A stretch of 64,000 bases of DNA from an uncultured Aquimarina sp. (GTDB lineage Bacteria; Bacteroidota; Bacteroidia; Flavobacteriales; Flavobacteriaceae): the NCBI GenBank assembly GCA_947498455.1, contig CANMKK010000008.1:1-64000 (forward strand). Direction: 5' to 3'. Shown here in pieces: positions 1 through 6,697 of the stretch. Within the stretch, counting starts at the first letter, position 1, and every line of letters begins with the position of its first letter. Both the position numbers and the translations under genes were made by a program. The notes beneath the pieces are model-generated. The model worked only from the letters and a program-made list of their open reading frames with translations. It was not told the DNA's origin and did not search any database.

Positions 1-76
1 GTATACGAGACCCGTACGTACGGTGGTGTGAGAGGTGTACTCCGCTATCTATGGATGGCGGAGCCATCTACTCGAT
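1..76 (+). mobile_element. 3' end of a group II intron (partial domain V plus domain VI)
   Basis: The first bases carry the ACGTACGGT core typical of the 3' strand of group II intron domain V. A domain VI fold follows: GAG pairs with CTC, AGGTG with CATCT and CTCCGC with GCGGAG, and an unpaired A at 70 lies 7 nt from the proposed 3' splice site after CTCGAT (76). A bulged A at that spacing is the branch-point hallmark. The rest of the intron, including any reverse transcriptase, is left of the window. It runs opposite to the neighbouring minus-strand genes. The intron class cannot be assigned from this fragment. Confidence 0.72.
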
Positions 77-86
77 TGTAGCCAGT
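76..86 (-). repeat. interrupted cassette-end (attC-like) half site
   Basis: TTGTAGCCA (76-84) is the exact inverse of TGGCTACAA (854-862), so the 251-aa gene between them is bounded by a private inverted repeat. Read in gene direction, this copy follows the stop codon by a few bases, where an integron cassette carries the R'' arm of its attC. The rest of the site is displaced by the group II intron. Confidence 0.55.
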
Positions 87-88
87 TT

Positions 89-844
89 TTATCTCATCCA
101 TCCTTCGATTATATAATTTTTTTCTAATAATTTTTCTTCCTTTCCACCATTGTCTGGTTTGAACCAAACCTCAAATCTTGCACCATATGGTTTTCCCCAA
201 TCACCTTCATAAATCGTAAAATCATCTTTGGTACTGAACTTCTTGATGGTGTCATTCGTATTATTAATTTTCATACTTGACCTTTCCTTAAGCCTTGGGA
301 CAGAAAGCTCTATTTCTTGAGTTATTTCAAATGCTTTAAGAAAGACTGTTCCGTTTTGTTTTGAATTAATCCATAAATCATATTCAAATAAACTTGGTTG
401 AAAAGAATTGTAAAGTTGAAAATCAATTTTCTCTTTTGTGATTTGCTTTATACTATCAGGTCTTATTGACTCAAAATTATCTCCCATTTTGGTATCAATC
501 GGTTTTTCCAATTTCACATTTTTGGGTAATTTTAAATTATCAGCAAAAGTATCTGTGTCAGGTCCAAACATAGACATAAAGGAAGAAATGAAAATCAATC
601 CTAAAACACCAACAAATAAACTTCCCAATTGTAGTATTCCTATATACCATTTTCCTTTGATTAGTTGCCAAAATCCAGCAATAAGCAATAGGATAATAGT
701 AAATAGAAAAAAATAGTCAGATATATTCAGTAAAATTTTATTCGTCGATGAAATTAGAGCTAGAAAAATTAGAGCTGATAAAATGAACAATAAAAATGGC
801 AACCACCAATTCTTTAAAATATATTTTTTTAGGAATTCTGTCAT
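89..844 (-). CDS. Membrane protein of unknown function, cassette-borne (251 aa)
   Basis: I do not recognise the family. The first ~100 residues contain three or four hydrophobic segments (about 14-35, 43-60, 66-82 and 84-97), so this end is in the inner membrane. The remaining ~150 residues are polar and beta-rich in character and probably form a soluble domain outside the membrane. The ATG at 844 follows the attC-like palindrome by 14 bp. The gene is flanked by the inverted pair TGGCTACAA/TTGTAGCCA and ends 12 bp from a group II intron terminus, which fits a mobile one-gene cassette. Confidence 0.7.
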   Translation of the reverse strand: MTEFLKKYILKNWWLPFLLFILSALIFLALISSTNKILLNISDYFFLFTIILLLIAGFWQLIKGKWYIGILQLGSLFVGVLGLIFISSFMSMFGPDTDTFADNLKLPKNVKLEKPIDTKMGDNFESIRPDSIKQITKEKIDFQLYNSFQPSLFEYDLWINSKQNGTVFLKAFEITQEIELSVPRLKERSSMKINNTNDTIKKFSTKDDFTIYEGDWGKPYGARFEVWFKPDNGGKEEKLLEKNYIIEGWMR

Positions 845-851
845 TTCTCAA

Positions 852-929
852 ATTGGCTACAACGATTCCTGTATGAGTTCGTAATGTCCCGTTAGGGCAT
901 TATGACTTCATACATTCGTGTTATCCAAT
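852..929 (-). repeat. attC-like imperfect palindrome between two cassettes
   Basis: About 78 nt fold into one long imperfect hairpin. The outer arms are ATTGGCTACAACGA and TCGTGTTATCCAAT, the middle arms TGTATGA and TCATACA, and the inner arms CGTAATGTCCC and GGGCATTATG, around a short GTTAG-type loop. Mismatches and single-base bulges interrupt the stem. The two outermost arms are each perfectly complementary to a different distant site: TGTTATCCAAT (919-929) to 3808-3818, and TGGCTACAA (854-862) to 76-84. Each arm therefore belongs to a different flanking segment, as in integrated integron cassettes. Confidence 0.65.
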
Positions 930-935
930 GTTTTT

Positions 936-2903
936 TTAATTCAAAATTATTTGTTGACTTATTACCTTAAAGTCAGTTGTTATTTTCAAGATAAATATAC
1001 CTTTTTTGATAGTGTTAATTTTAAAACCTTCATTTGAAATAAGATATTTAATATTCAAATCACGGCCACTTAAATCATACATTTTTAATGATTTAATGCT
1101 TGATTTGTGGTTTTTTATAAAGATATCACCATTAGATGGATTTGGATAAACAAGAATATTTCCAAAATCACTGTTAGTTTCATCATTATTTATATTCATG
1201 GGGAATTTTGAAGTTCCGTTTTTAGGATACGTAATTTGTGTTATATTAGAGATTAGTGCAGTAAATTCTCCATTATTCTTCACCGTAAAACCGGGAGAAA
1301 AATCAATTTCCTCACAAGCTACAAAATATGAATTTCCATTAGAGCTAATTTCATAATTGTCCAAGATAATTTTATTTTGAGCAGTATGAAGGTTGAATAA
1401 ATCAGGATTTAGATCGTTGACATACTGTTCATTGCTTAAGGAACTCCCTGAGAGAACAATATTATAATCTGGAGCTAAACCAAATTGTGTAACTGCATCG
1501 ATTGTGTGCGACATTTGTCCAGCCCAATTCTGTAAAACATATATCCAATTAGTTTCCCATAACATTACTTCATTGGCTTGTGATTCATTTGCATATGCAA
1601 TTAATTGCTCGAAAATGTGATAGTCTATTGGCAGCGAAGTATTGTTACTATCAACTCTACCGTTTATATAAACAGATGGAATAATTTCTGCATTTGCTTT
1701 TTCGCTATACACCTCTTCTTGTCTATCCTTAATTATAGAATTAACCTTACTAAAAGGTTCAGGTAGTTCCCTCCAGTCGGATCCATACATTATACCATCG
1801 TCTGTATTATTTATCAAAAATGATATGCCATCAATATAATCTTCGTTAAGCCATTTTTTCCAATCTATTAGATCACCCTTTAAAGTTGTTTCTGGATCGG
1901 TTTCGAATACTAGAGGAATAATAGGCACTGTTAGTTGCTCATCGAGTTCTTTTATAAAAGTAGTCCAATAATCAGCTCTATGCTGTATCCAGTTTATATT
2001 ATTATTTGGAACACTTTCAATATTTGGAAATGCGCTACCTTCAGGCGAATTTAAAAACTCTGTTGTACTAATATTATCATAACCAACAATACTTACTCCG
2101 TTAGTATCTCTAACCGTTAATGAAATATTATGACCAACATCGATAATCTGTCCACAATCTGCTTCAGGATTTTGATTAGCATTTGCTATTAAATCGGATA
2201 ATCCACGTCTAGCAAGATCTAATAATACCCCATCAAATTTATTTCCAGAAGAGGGAATTCCATTACTATTAGGAAGAGTTCCAATATTAAGTATTTTTTC
2301 TATGATATCCTTTTTATAATTTCTTACTAGAGGATTGGCAAAATTTAGTCGTCCTTTCCATCTATTCCCTAAAATATCGTGCTCAAATATCGAATCATTA
2401 GGGGTGACGTTAATGAAATCATCAGCAAACTTACTTAAAGGACATTTTCCATAATGCATTTCTTCTGCTATAGTAAACCAAGCAAAAATTTCAATATCTG
2501 ATTCATGAGCCATTTTAATAGCATATTCAAGAATATTCATTCCTACTTCTTGATAAAAAGTACTATCAATTTCCTTATAGTCATAATAATCCGTAGTTTT
2601 AGTGTATAGTAACCCATCAAGACCTTTAATTTCTGTATCAAATGCAACTGCTCCTCCTTCAAATATTCTCCAATAAATTCTTTTTATACCATTCTGTTTA
2701 AAAAAAGACATCATTTGATCAATTCCTCTGGGAGTTTTTATATCATTTTCTTTAATCGGAAAATTACCTACCGTTTGAGTATTTCTTATCCAGTCCCCAT
2801 AACTTACGGGGCCTGATAATTTAGTAAAACAATTTTGAGAAAACGCTATATTACAAATGAGGAAAGCAATGACAAGAATATATCTTATATGCATATTCAA
2901 CAT
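936..2903 (-). CDS. Secreted GH10-like (GHL10/DUF187-type) protein with T9SS sorting tail
   Basis: A signal peptide occupies about the first 22 residues and ends near FSQN. The N-terminal half (about 60-400) reads like a TIM-barrel glycosidase-like protein. It has segments on a female-type phrase GIKRIYWRIFEGG, a statement of a day-to-day barrel strand EIFAWFTIAEE and a strand FDGVLLDLARRG, which resemble the GHL10 family; this is recognition by eye. The last ~75 residues match the type A T9SS C-terminal domain (VYPNPSNGDIFIKN, then LKMYDLSGR and a lysine-rich end), so export across the outer membrane is expected. Only 2 bp separate it from the upstream coiled-coil gene, so the two are surely cotranscribed. 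No substrate can be named. Confidence 0.7.
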   Translation of the reverse strand: MLNMHIRYILVIAFLICNIAFSQNCFTKLSGPVSYGDWIRNTQTVGNFPIKENDIKTPRGIDQMMSFFKQNGIKRIYWRIFEGGAVAFDTEIKGLDGLLYTKTTDYYDYKEIDSTFYQEVGMNILEYAIKMAHESDIEIFAWFTIAEEMHYGKCPLSKFADDFINVTPNDSIFEHDILGNRWKGRLNFANPLVRNYKKDIIEKILNIGTLPNSNGIPSSGNKFDGVLLDLARRGLSDLIANANQNPEADCGQIIDVGHNISLTVRDTNGVSIVGYDNISTTEFLNSPEGSAFPNIESVPNNNINWIQHRADYWTTFIKELDEQLTVPIIPLVFETDPETTLKGDLIDWKKWLNEDYIDGISFLINNTDDGIMYGSDWRELPEPFSKVNSIIKDRQEEVYSEKANAEIIPSVYINGRVDSNNTSLPIDYHIFEQLIAYANESQANEVMLWETNWIYVLQNWAGQMSHTIDAVTQFGLAPDYNIVLSGSSLSNEQYVNDLNPDLFNLHTAQNKIILDNYEISSNGNSYFVACEEIDFSPGFTVKNNGEFTALISNITQITYPKNGTSKFPMNINNDETNSDFGNILVYPNPSNGDIFIKNHKSSIKSLKMYDLSGRDLNIKYLISNEGFKINTIKKGIFILKITTDFKVISQQIILN

Positions 2904-2905
2904 AA

Positions 2906-3784
2906 CTAGGACTTTTTAAGTTGAGTAATTTCCTTTTTTAATTCTTTGTTTTCAGACACCAACTCTTTGATCATATTAAACATTTCTTGATTTTTTTTAT
3001 CAAGTATTTTATACATTTTGTTTAATTGTTGGATATATAAATGTGCCTTTTCTACTTCTTCAAGGATTTGTTCTCTTCTCCTTGCCATGTCGTATGATCC
3101 ATCAAGCTTTATTTTCTTCTCACTGTCTACTTTCGGTAGGTGTTTATTCATTCTCATAAATAAACCTTGTTCTTCCATTGGCATTAGTTGGTAACTTTCG
3201 TCAAATACATAATCAGCTATTATGGTACCATCATCTATAAAACTACCTCCTTGTACGGATATATTTCCATAAACCTCTAATTCGTCTTCTGAAATATGCA
3301 TTATTTTACCAGAATTGATTTGGAATGCAATAAAGTTATTTTGTCCTAATCCTCCAAAATTGAGAAAAGTATTACCTTGTGGATGAAGAAATACGTTCAT
3401 GAATTGCCCTGTACTTTCTCTCTGAGTGCGAAATGTACCTTCCACAGTAAGTTTATGTTGTGGGGTATTTGTTCCAATGCCAACATAACCATTATCTAAA
3501 ATACTCATTTGACTACCTCCATTGATTTGAAACCCTATCCTCTTTCCTGATTGTAAACCAAAGTTAAGATAGGCGTTTTCATCATTCGCTAATACTACAT
3601 TCATAAACTGATTGGTTCCTGCACTTCTTTGGACTCTTAGGTTTCCATCAACAGTCAATCTTTGAGTTGGTTCTGAAGTACCTATTCCTAGATAACCTTG
3701 ATTGTTGAATTTCATAATCTCTTGCGCTTTAATTCCATTAAGACTTAAGAGAATTGCAATGATTAACAAAAAGTTCGTTTTCAT
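2906..3784 (-). CDS. Secreted tail-fibre-like repeat protein with C-terminal coiled coil
   Basis: A signal peptide (about 1-20, ending IKAQ) is followed by two copies of a beta-rich repeat built around the phrases GYLGIGT and LTVDG or LTVEG (about 30-110 and 95-175). This is typical of Bacteroidota adhesin or tail-fibre-like proteins that trimerise. Residues 190-230 (DYVFDESYQL, then NKHLPKV) resemble the conserved segment before the coiled coil in such proteins. The last ~60 residues are a strong Lys/Glu coiled coil. The gene is the first after the attI-like site, and the T9SS substrate gene follows 2 bp downstream. A role in surface attachment is inference. Confidence 0.6.
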   Translation of the reverse strand: MKTNFLLIIAILLSLNGIKAQEIMKFNNQGYLGIGTSEPTQRLTVDGNLRVQRSAGTNQFMNVVLANDENAYLNFGLQSGKRIGFQINGGSQMSILDNGYVGIGTNTPQHKLTVEGTFRTQRESTGQFMNVFLHPQGNTFLNFGGLGQNNFIAFQINSGKIMHISEDELEVYGNISVQGGSFIDDGTIIADYVFDESYQLMPMEEQGLFMRMNKHLPKVDSEKKIKLDGSYDMARRREQILEEVEKAHLYIQQLNKMYKILDKKNQEMFNMIKELVSENKELKKEITQLKKS

Positions 3785-3807
3785 ATTTTTAAGATTTATT
3801 ATTTAAT

Positions 3808-3853
3808 ATTGGATAACATGGATATATAGGATACATGTCCTATATATTCCATG
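3808..3853 (-). repeat. attI-like palindromic site just downstream of the recombinase
   Basis: A 37-nt near-perfect palindrome (3817-3853) has arms CATGGATATATAGGA and TCCTATATATTCCATG around TACATG. It starts 9 bp after the recombinase stop. On its cassette side it runs into TGTTATCCAAT (minus-strand reading of 3808-3818), the exact partner of the arm at 919-929. By analogy with integrons this would be the primary insertion site, with the GTT of GTTATCC as the crossover triplet. A degenerate attC is the alternative. Confidence 0.5.
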
Positions 3854-3862
3854 TATTTTTAT

Positions 3863-4990
3863 TTACAAATCTAGTGGATTTCTGATTAACTTAAAATTGT
3901 TTATAGCCACCTGAGTATATATTTCTGTTGTTTTTGTACTACTATGTCCCAAAAGAGTTTGTATATACCTTAAATCTGTTCCATTCTCTAATAGGTGAGT
4001 TGCAAACGAGTGCCTAAGTATATGCGGTGTGATCCTTCTTTTGATATTTGCTTTTAAAGCAGCTTTAGCAACAATTGCTCCTACACTTTTCCCAGAATAT
4101 TTCATTCCATTTGGGGATTCGAAGAGATACTTTTTAGGTTTCCATTGCTTATAATACGTTCTTAAATCTTTTAATGTTTTTTCAGAGAGTAATGAATATC
4201 GATCTTTATTATTCTTAGGATTCCTTATATAAACCGTCATTCGTTTACTATCAATATCAGTTAGCTCTAAATTCAATAGTTCATTTCTTCTTAATCCAGC
4301 TGAATATAGTAAACTAACAATACTACGATGTTTGATATTATTAGTGCGTTCAATCATAGAAATAATTTCTTCTTTTGATAGTATTTGAGGTAGTTTCTGC
4401 TCTTTTCTAGGTCGTTCAATGCTATAAAATCGATTGGGCATTCCCATTACTACCTCATAATAAAACTTAATACTATTAATGGATTGGTCAATATAACTAT
4501 TGGATTTCTTTTGCCCAATAAGTAGTTGTAAGTACCCTCTTATTTCTTGTTCTGATAGTGTTACAATATCTTTATCAGGATACTGATTTATAAACTTTTC
4601 AAATTGTGATATATAAACTTTACAGGTGTTTAGGGCATATCTTTTAAGTTCTAATTTTAGAAGATATGCTTCTGGCACATATTTATAAGAAGCTGTTTTA
4701 GCTCTGTTTCGATACCAATTAATACAGGCAGGCTCATTATCTCGTATTACTTTCTCTCTAAAAAATGAATTCCCATTAATAAAGGCTACTCCTGTAAATT
4801 TCTCAAAAACCTTATTGAGGTTTTCTTTGGTATTTATGATATATACCATAGCAAACTCCTTGCTCCATTTGGGATTAGGAAGCTCCTTTATTAATGCTTG
4901 AATCACCTTGTCAGGATAAAACTGTAGCCCAATCATCTTTTGATTATGGATCAACAAATGTTTCAGTGTGATATGTTTAGTGAGGTTCAT
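3863..4990 (-). CDS. Tyrosine recombinase/integrase (Xer/IntI-like), 375 aa
   Basis: Site-specific DNA recombinase. The catalytic set is visible: Arg234 (AGLRRNEL), a beta-hairpin lysine near 255-262, HxxR (His323, Arg326 in TPHILRHSFATHLL), His349 (LLGHS) and nucleophile Tyr358 (EIYTQV). A SAM-like core-binding domain lies at about 112-195, and the ~110 residues before it are extra compared with XerC/D. The C-terminal motifs are close to IntI and Xer. The roughly 16-residue insert that IntI enzymes carry before the HxxR motif is not apparent. The gene is collinear with the cassettes and ends 9 bp from the attI-like palindrome. Its promoter region holds four 11-bp-phased repeats shared with the divergent zinc-finger gene. 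Confidence 0.85.
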   Translation of the reverse strand: MNLTKHITLKHLLIHNQKMIGLQFYPDKVIQALIKELPNPKWSKEFAMVYIINTKENLNKVFEKFTGVAFINGNSFFREKVIRDNEPACINWYRNRAKTASYKYVPEAYLLKLELKRYALNTCKVYISQFEKFINQYPDKDIVTLSEQEIRGYLQLLIGQKKSNSYIDQSINSIKFYYEVVMGMPNRFYSIERPRKEQKLPQILSKEEIISMIERTNNIKHRSIVSLLYSAGLRRNELLNLELTDIDSKRMTVYIRNPKNNKDRYSLLSEKTLKDLRTYYKQWKPKKYLFESPNGMKYSGKSVGAIVAKAALKANIKRRITPHILRHSFATHLLENGTDLRYIQTLLGHSSTKTTEIYTQVAINNFKLIRNPLDL

Positions 4991-5032
4991 GATACAAAAA
5001 TGCAGTATTTAAAAATCATAGTAGTATTTTAG

Positions 5033-5071
5033 TCGAATAACATTCGAATAGGATTCGATTACTATTCGATT
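5033..5071. promoter_or_regulatory. Four TCGAWT repeats at 11-bp period (probable operator)
   Basis: TCGAAT or TCGATT begins at 5033, 5044, 5055 and 5066, exactly 11 bp apart, in the 89-bp gap between the divergent recombinase and zinc-finger genes. Sites repeated once per helical turn usually bind a protein cooperatively on one DNA face. Autoregulation of the recombinase or control by the neighbouring zinc-finger protein is inference. Confidence 0.5.
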
Positions 5072-5079
5072 AACTAGAG

Positions 5080-5457
5080 ATGATGAATATATGTCCACAC
5101 TGCAATTCTGAAATTATTGGTAGATCTGATAAAAAATATTGCTCTATACATTGTAAATCTGCTCATCAATATCAAAAACGTAAATCAGAAGAAGGTTTAT
5201 ATTTCACTATCGACAAACAACTTAAAACAAATCGTAAAATCTTAAAAGTCTATAATAAATCAGGAATGTCTACAGTACGTAAAGAAAAACTTCTTTCTGA
5301 AGGTTTTGATCCTACTTATTTCACTCATTACTGGAAAAACCAAAAAGGACAAGTATATCTTTTCTGTTATGAATATGGGTTTTTGGAACTACAGCAAAAT
5401 CAGAAAGAAAAGTACCTCTTGATAAGATGGCAGGAATATATGGATGCTTCATACTAA
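5080..5457 (+). CDS. Small zinc-finger protein divergent from the recombinase (125 aa)
   Basis: Cys5, Cys8, Cys21 and Cys25 (CPHC, then YCSIHC) form a treble-clef-like zinc ribbon at the N terminus. A basic stretch (HQYQKRK) follows, and the remaining ~90 residues form an alpha/beta-looking domain I do not recognise. There is no signal peptide, so it is cytoplasmic. Two consecutive ATGs (5080, 5083) are possible starts. It shares the 11-bp-repeat intergenic region with the recombinase, which suggests co-regulation and perhaps a DNA-binding or accessory role in recombination; that role is inference. Confidence 0.65.
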   Translation: MMNICPHCNSEIIGRSDKKYCSIHCKSAHQYQKRKSEEGLYFTIDKQLKTNRKILKVYNKSGMSTVRKEKLLSEGFDPTYFTHYWKNQKGQVYLFCYEYGFLELQQNQKEKYLLIRWQEYMDASY

Positions 5458-5773
5458 AACAATGTATCAGCCGATATCAGAATTTTTTTTAAATCAAAAT
5501 AGCGATACTATTTATGCTATGAGTCAAAATCAATTGGTTATCAATACAGTATATTTTATTTTTATTCTGCGCAATGAAACAGTAAAACTCGGGAAAGGAT
5601 GAAAATTATTTTTAAGCGACTATATTACTATAGAATTAGATATTAATCATAAAAAAATGTTCTTAAAAAGTATTATTGATAATATTTTAACATAAAATTA
5701 ATTTTATCATCAAATTATGGAATAGATTTTGGTTGCATCTATGTAATATTAATCTTTAAATTTTTTATACTAT
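5458..5773. other. AT-rich intergenic gap
   Basis: About 316 bp separate the zinc-finger gene and the HU-like gene. It is very AT-rich, and I see no ORF, convincing hairpin or consensus promoter in it. The HU-like promoter must lie near its right end. Confidence 0.5.
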
Positions 5774-6160
5774 ATGGCAGTAATATTTAAGTCGATTGCC
5801 CGTAAAAATCCTAGGGATTTTCAGGCAGCTCCAAAGCATTATGCTTTGGTAATAAGTAATGGTTCCTCCGATATTGATCGGTTATCCCGATTGGTCAGTG
5901 ATGGTTCCACGGTTACAAATGCGGATGTATATGCTGTAATTGTACGATTATTAAGTGTTATACAGGGTGAACTGAGCGAAGGACGTATCGTGAAGTTAGG
6001 AAAATTAGGAGATTTTCGTCTTTCTGTAAATAGCATCGGTGTAGATGCCGAAGAAGAAGTAAGTGCTTCTTTAATTAAAAAAGCGAATATTCGCTATCGT
6101 CCTAGCAAGGAGTTAAGCGATATGCTTAAGACATTACGCTATACCAAGCGGTCCGCTTAA
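5774..6160 (+). CDS. HU-family (HU-HIG-type) DNA-binding protein
   Basis: This 128-aa protein matches the Bacteroidota HU-related family. After a short N-terminal extension (IFKSIARKNPRDFQAAPKHY) come a helical region (TVTNADVYAVIVRLLSVIQGEL), the glycine turn VKLGKLGDFRLSV found in HU/IHF proteins, and a C-terminal strand-helix segment with KKANIRYRPSKEL. These proteins bind and bend chromosomal DNA. The gene stands alone and is followed by a clear intrinsic terminator. GC content is slightly above that of its surroundings. Confidence 0.85.
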   Translation: MAVIFKSIARKNPRDFQAAPKHYALVISNGSSDIDRLSRLVSDGSTVTNADVYAVIVRLLSVIQGELSEGRIVKLGKLGDFRLSVNSIGVDAEEEVSASLIKKANIRYRPSKELSDMLKTLRYTKRSA

Positions 6161-6188
6161 TGCATACGGTTTAAAACCTTGTAGAAAT

Positions 6189-6220
6189 GCTCCCGGAATT
6201 GATTTTCGGGAGTATTTTTT
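6189..6220 (+). terminator. Intrinsic terminator after the HU-like gene
   Basis: CTCCCG (6190-6195) pairs with CGGGAG (6207-6212) around an 11-nt loop, followed by seven Ts. It lies 29 bp after the stop codon. Confidence 0.85.
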
Positions 6221-6235
6221 TGCTCAAAAAACAGC

Positions 6236-6336
6236 TAAAAGTCATGCGCATGACTTTTTTTTTCGACTTGATGACTTGTCAAAGTCTCCTTGACGACTTC
6301 GATAAGTCACCTTGATGACTTATCGAAGTCTTTTTA
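6236..6336. repeat. Cluster of AAGTC/GACTT hairpins
   Basis: Three adjacent inverted repeats use the same words. AGTCATGCGCATGACT (6239-6254) is a perfect palindrome followed by nine Ts. GACTTGATGACTTGTCAAAGTC is a shorter imperfect one. GACTTCGATAAGTCA (6295-6309) pairs perfectly over 15 bp with 6316-6330 and is followed by a T run. Several could act as terminators; the shared vocabulary suggests local duplication. Confidence 0.6.
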
Positions 6337-6521
6337 GTCTATATATACTAAAAAAATAGATACTATATTGTCTTAAAATAACACAATACTAGGTAAATAG
6401 TCAAAATAAAGTATTATTAAAAGCGACTGCCAGTTGTGCAATACCTTATTTTATGATAAAAATTAAGGAATGAAAAGCATCCAAAACGCCTCCCAATTAT
6501 ACTAAAAGCCTTATTTTTTTT

Positions 6522-6640
6522 GCGTTAGGGATAGGAACGACATCCTTTTTTTCTACATATCCCTAGAAGTTTTCCTACAGATATGTAGAAAAAAAGATAT
6601 AGTGGATAGCCCGACCTGTAATGTAATGGAAGGGAACGCT
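6522..6640 (+). ncRNA. Structured RNA resembling the Flavo-1 motif
   Basis: GCGTT (6522-6526) can close with AACGC (6635-6639). Inside, a long stem pairs CTTTTTTTCTACATAT with ATATGTAGAAAAAAAG, and the flanking single-stranded words GGGATAGGAACGACATCC and GATATAGTGGATAGCCCGACC look highly conserved. I associate this sequence style with the Flavo-1 RNA of Flavobacteria, from memory and unverified. The strand is inferred from that resemblance. It lies between the hairpin cluster and the 3' end of the SNF2 gene. Confidence 0.45.
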
Positions 6641-6697
6641 ATTATATAATTGTATAGAAAGTTAGATCTTATTTTGTGAAATCATTGAGGATTCTAT

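Noticed and set aside
438-716. Plus-strand ORF opposite the 251-aa membrane protein
   Set aside because: Overlaps a better minus-strand gene with membrane helices and cassette boundaries; no features of its own.
3863-4990. Reading the recombinase as a phage or ICE integrase
   Set aside because: No phage, conjugation or excisionase genes and no tRNA target nearby. The flanking palindromes and cassette-like inverted repeats fit an integron-like role better, though this remains unproven.
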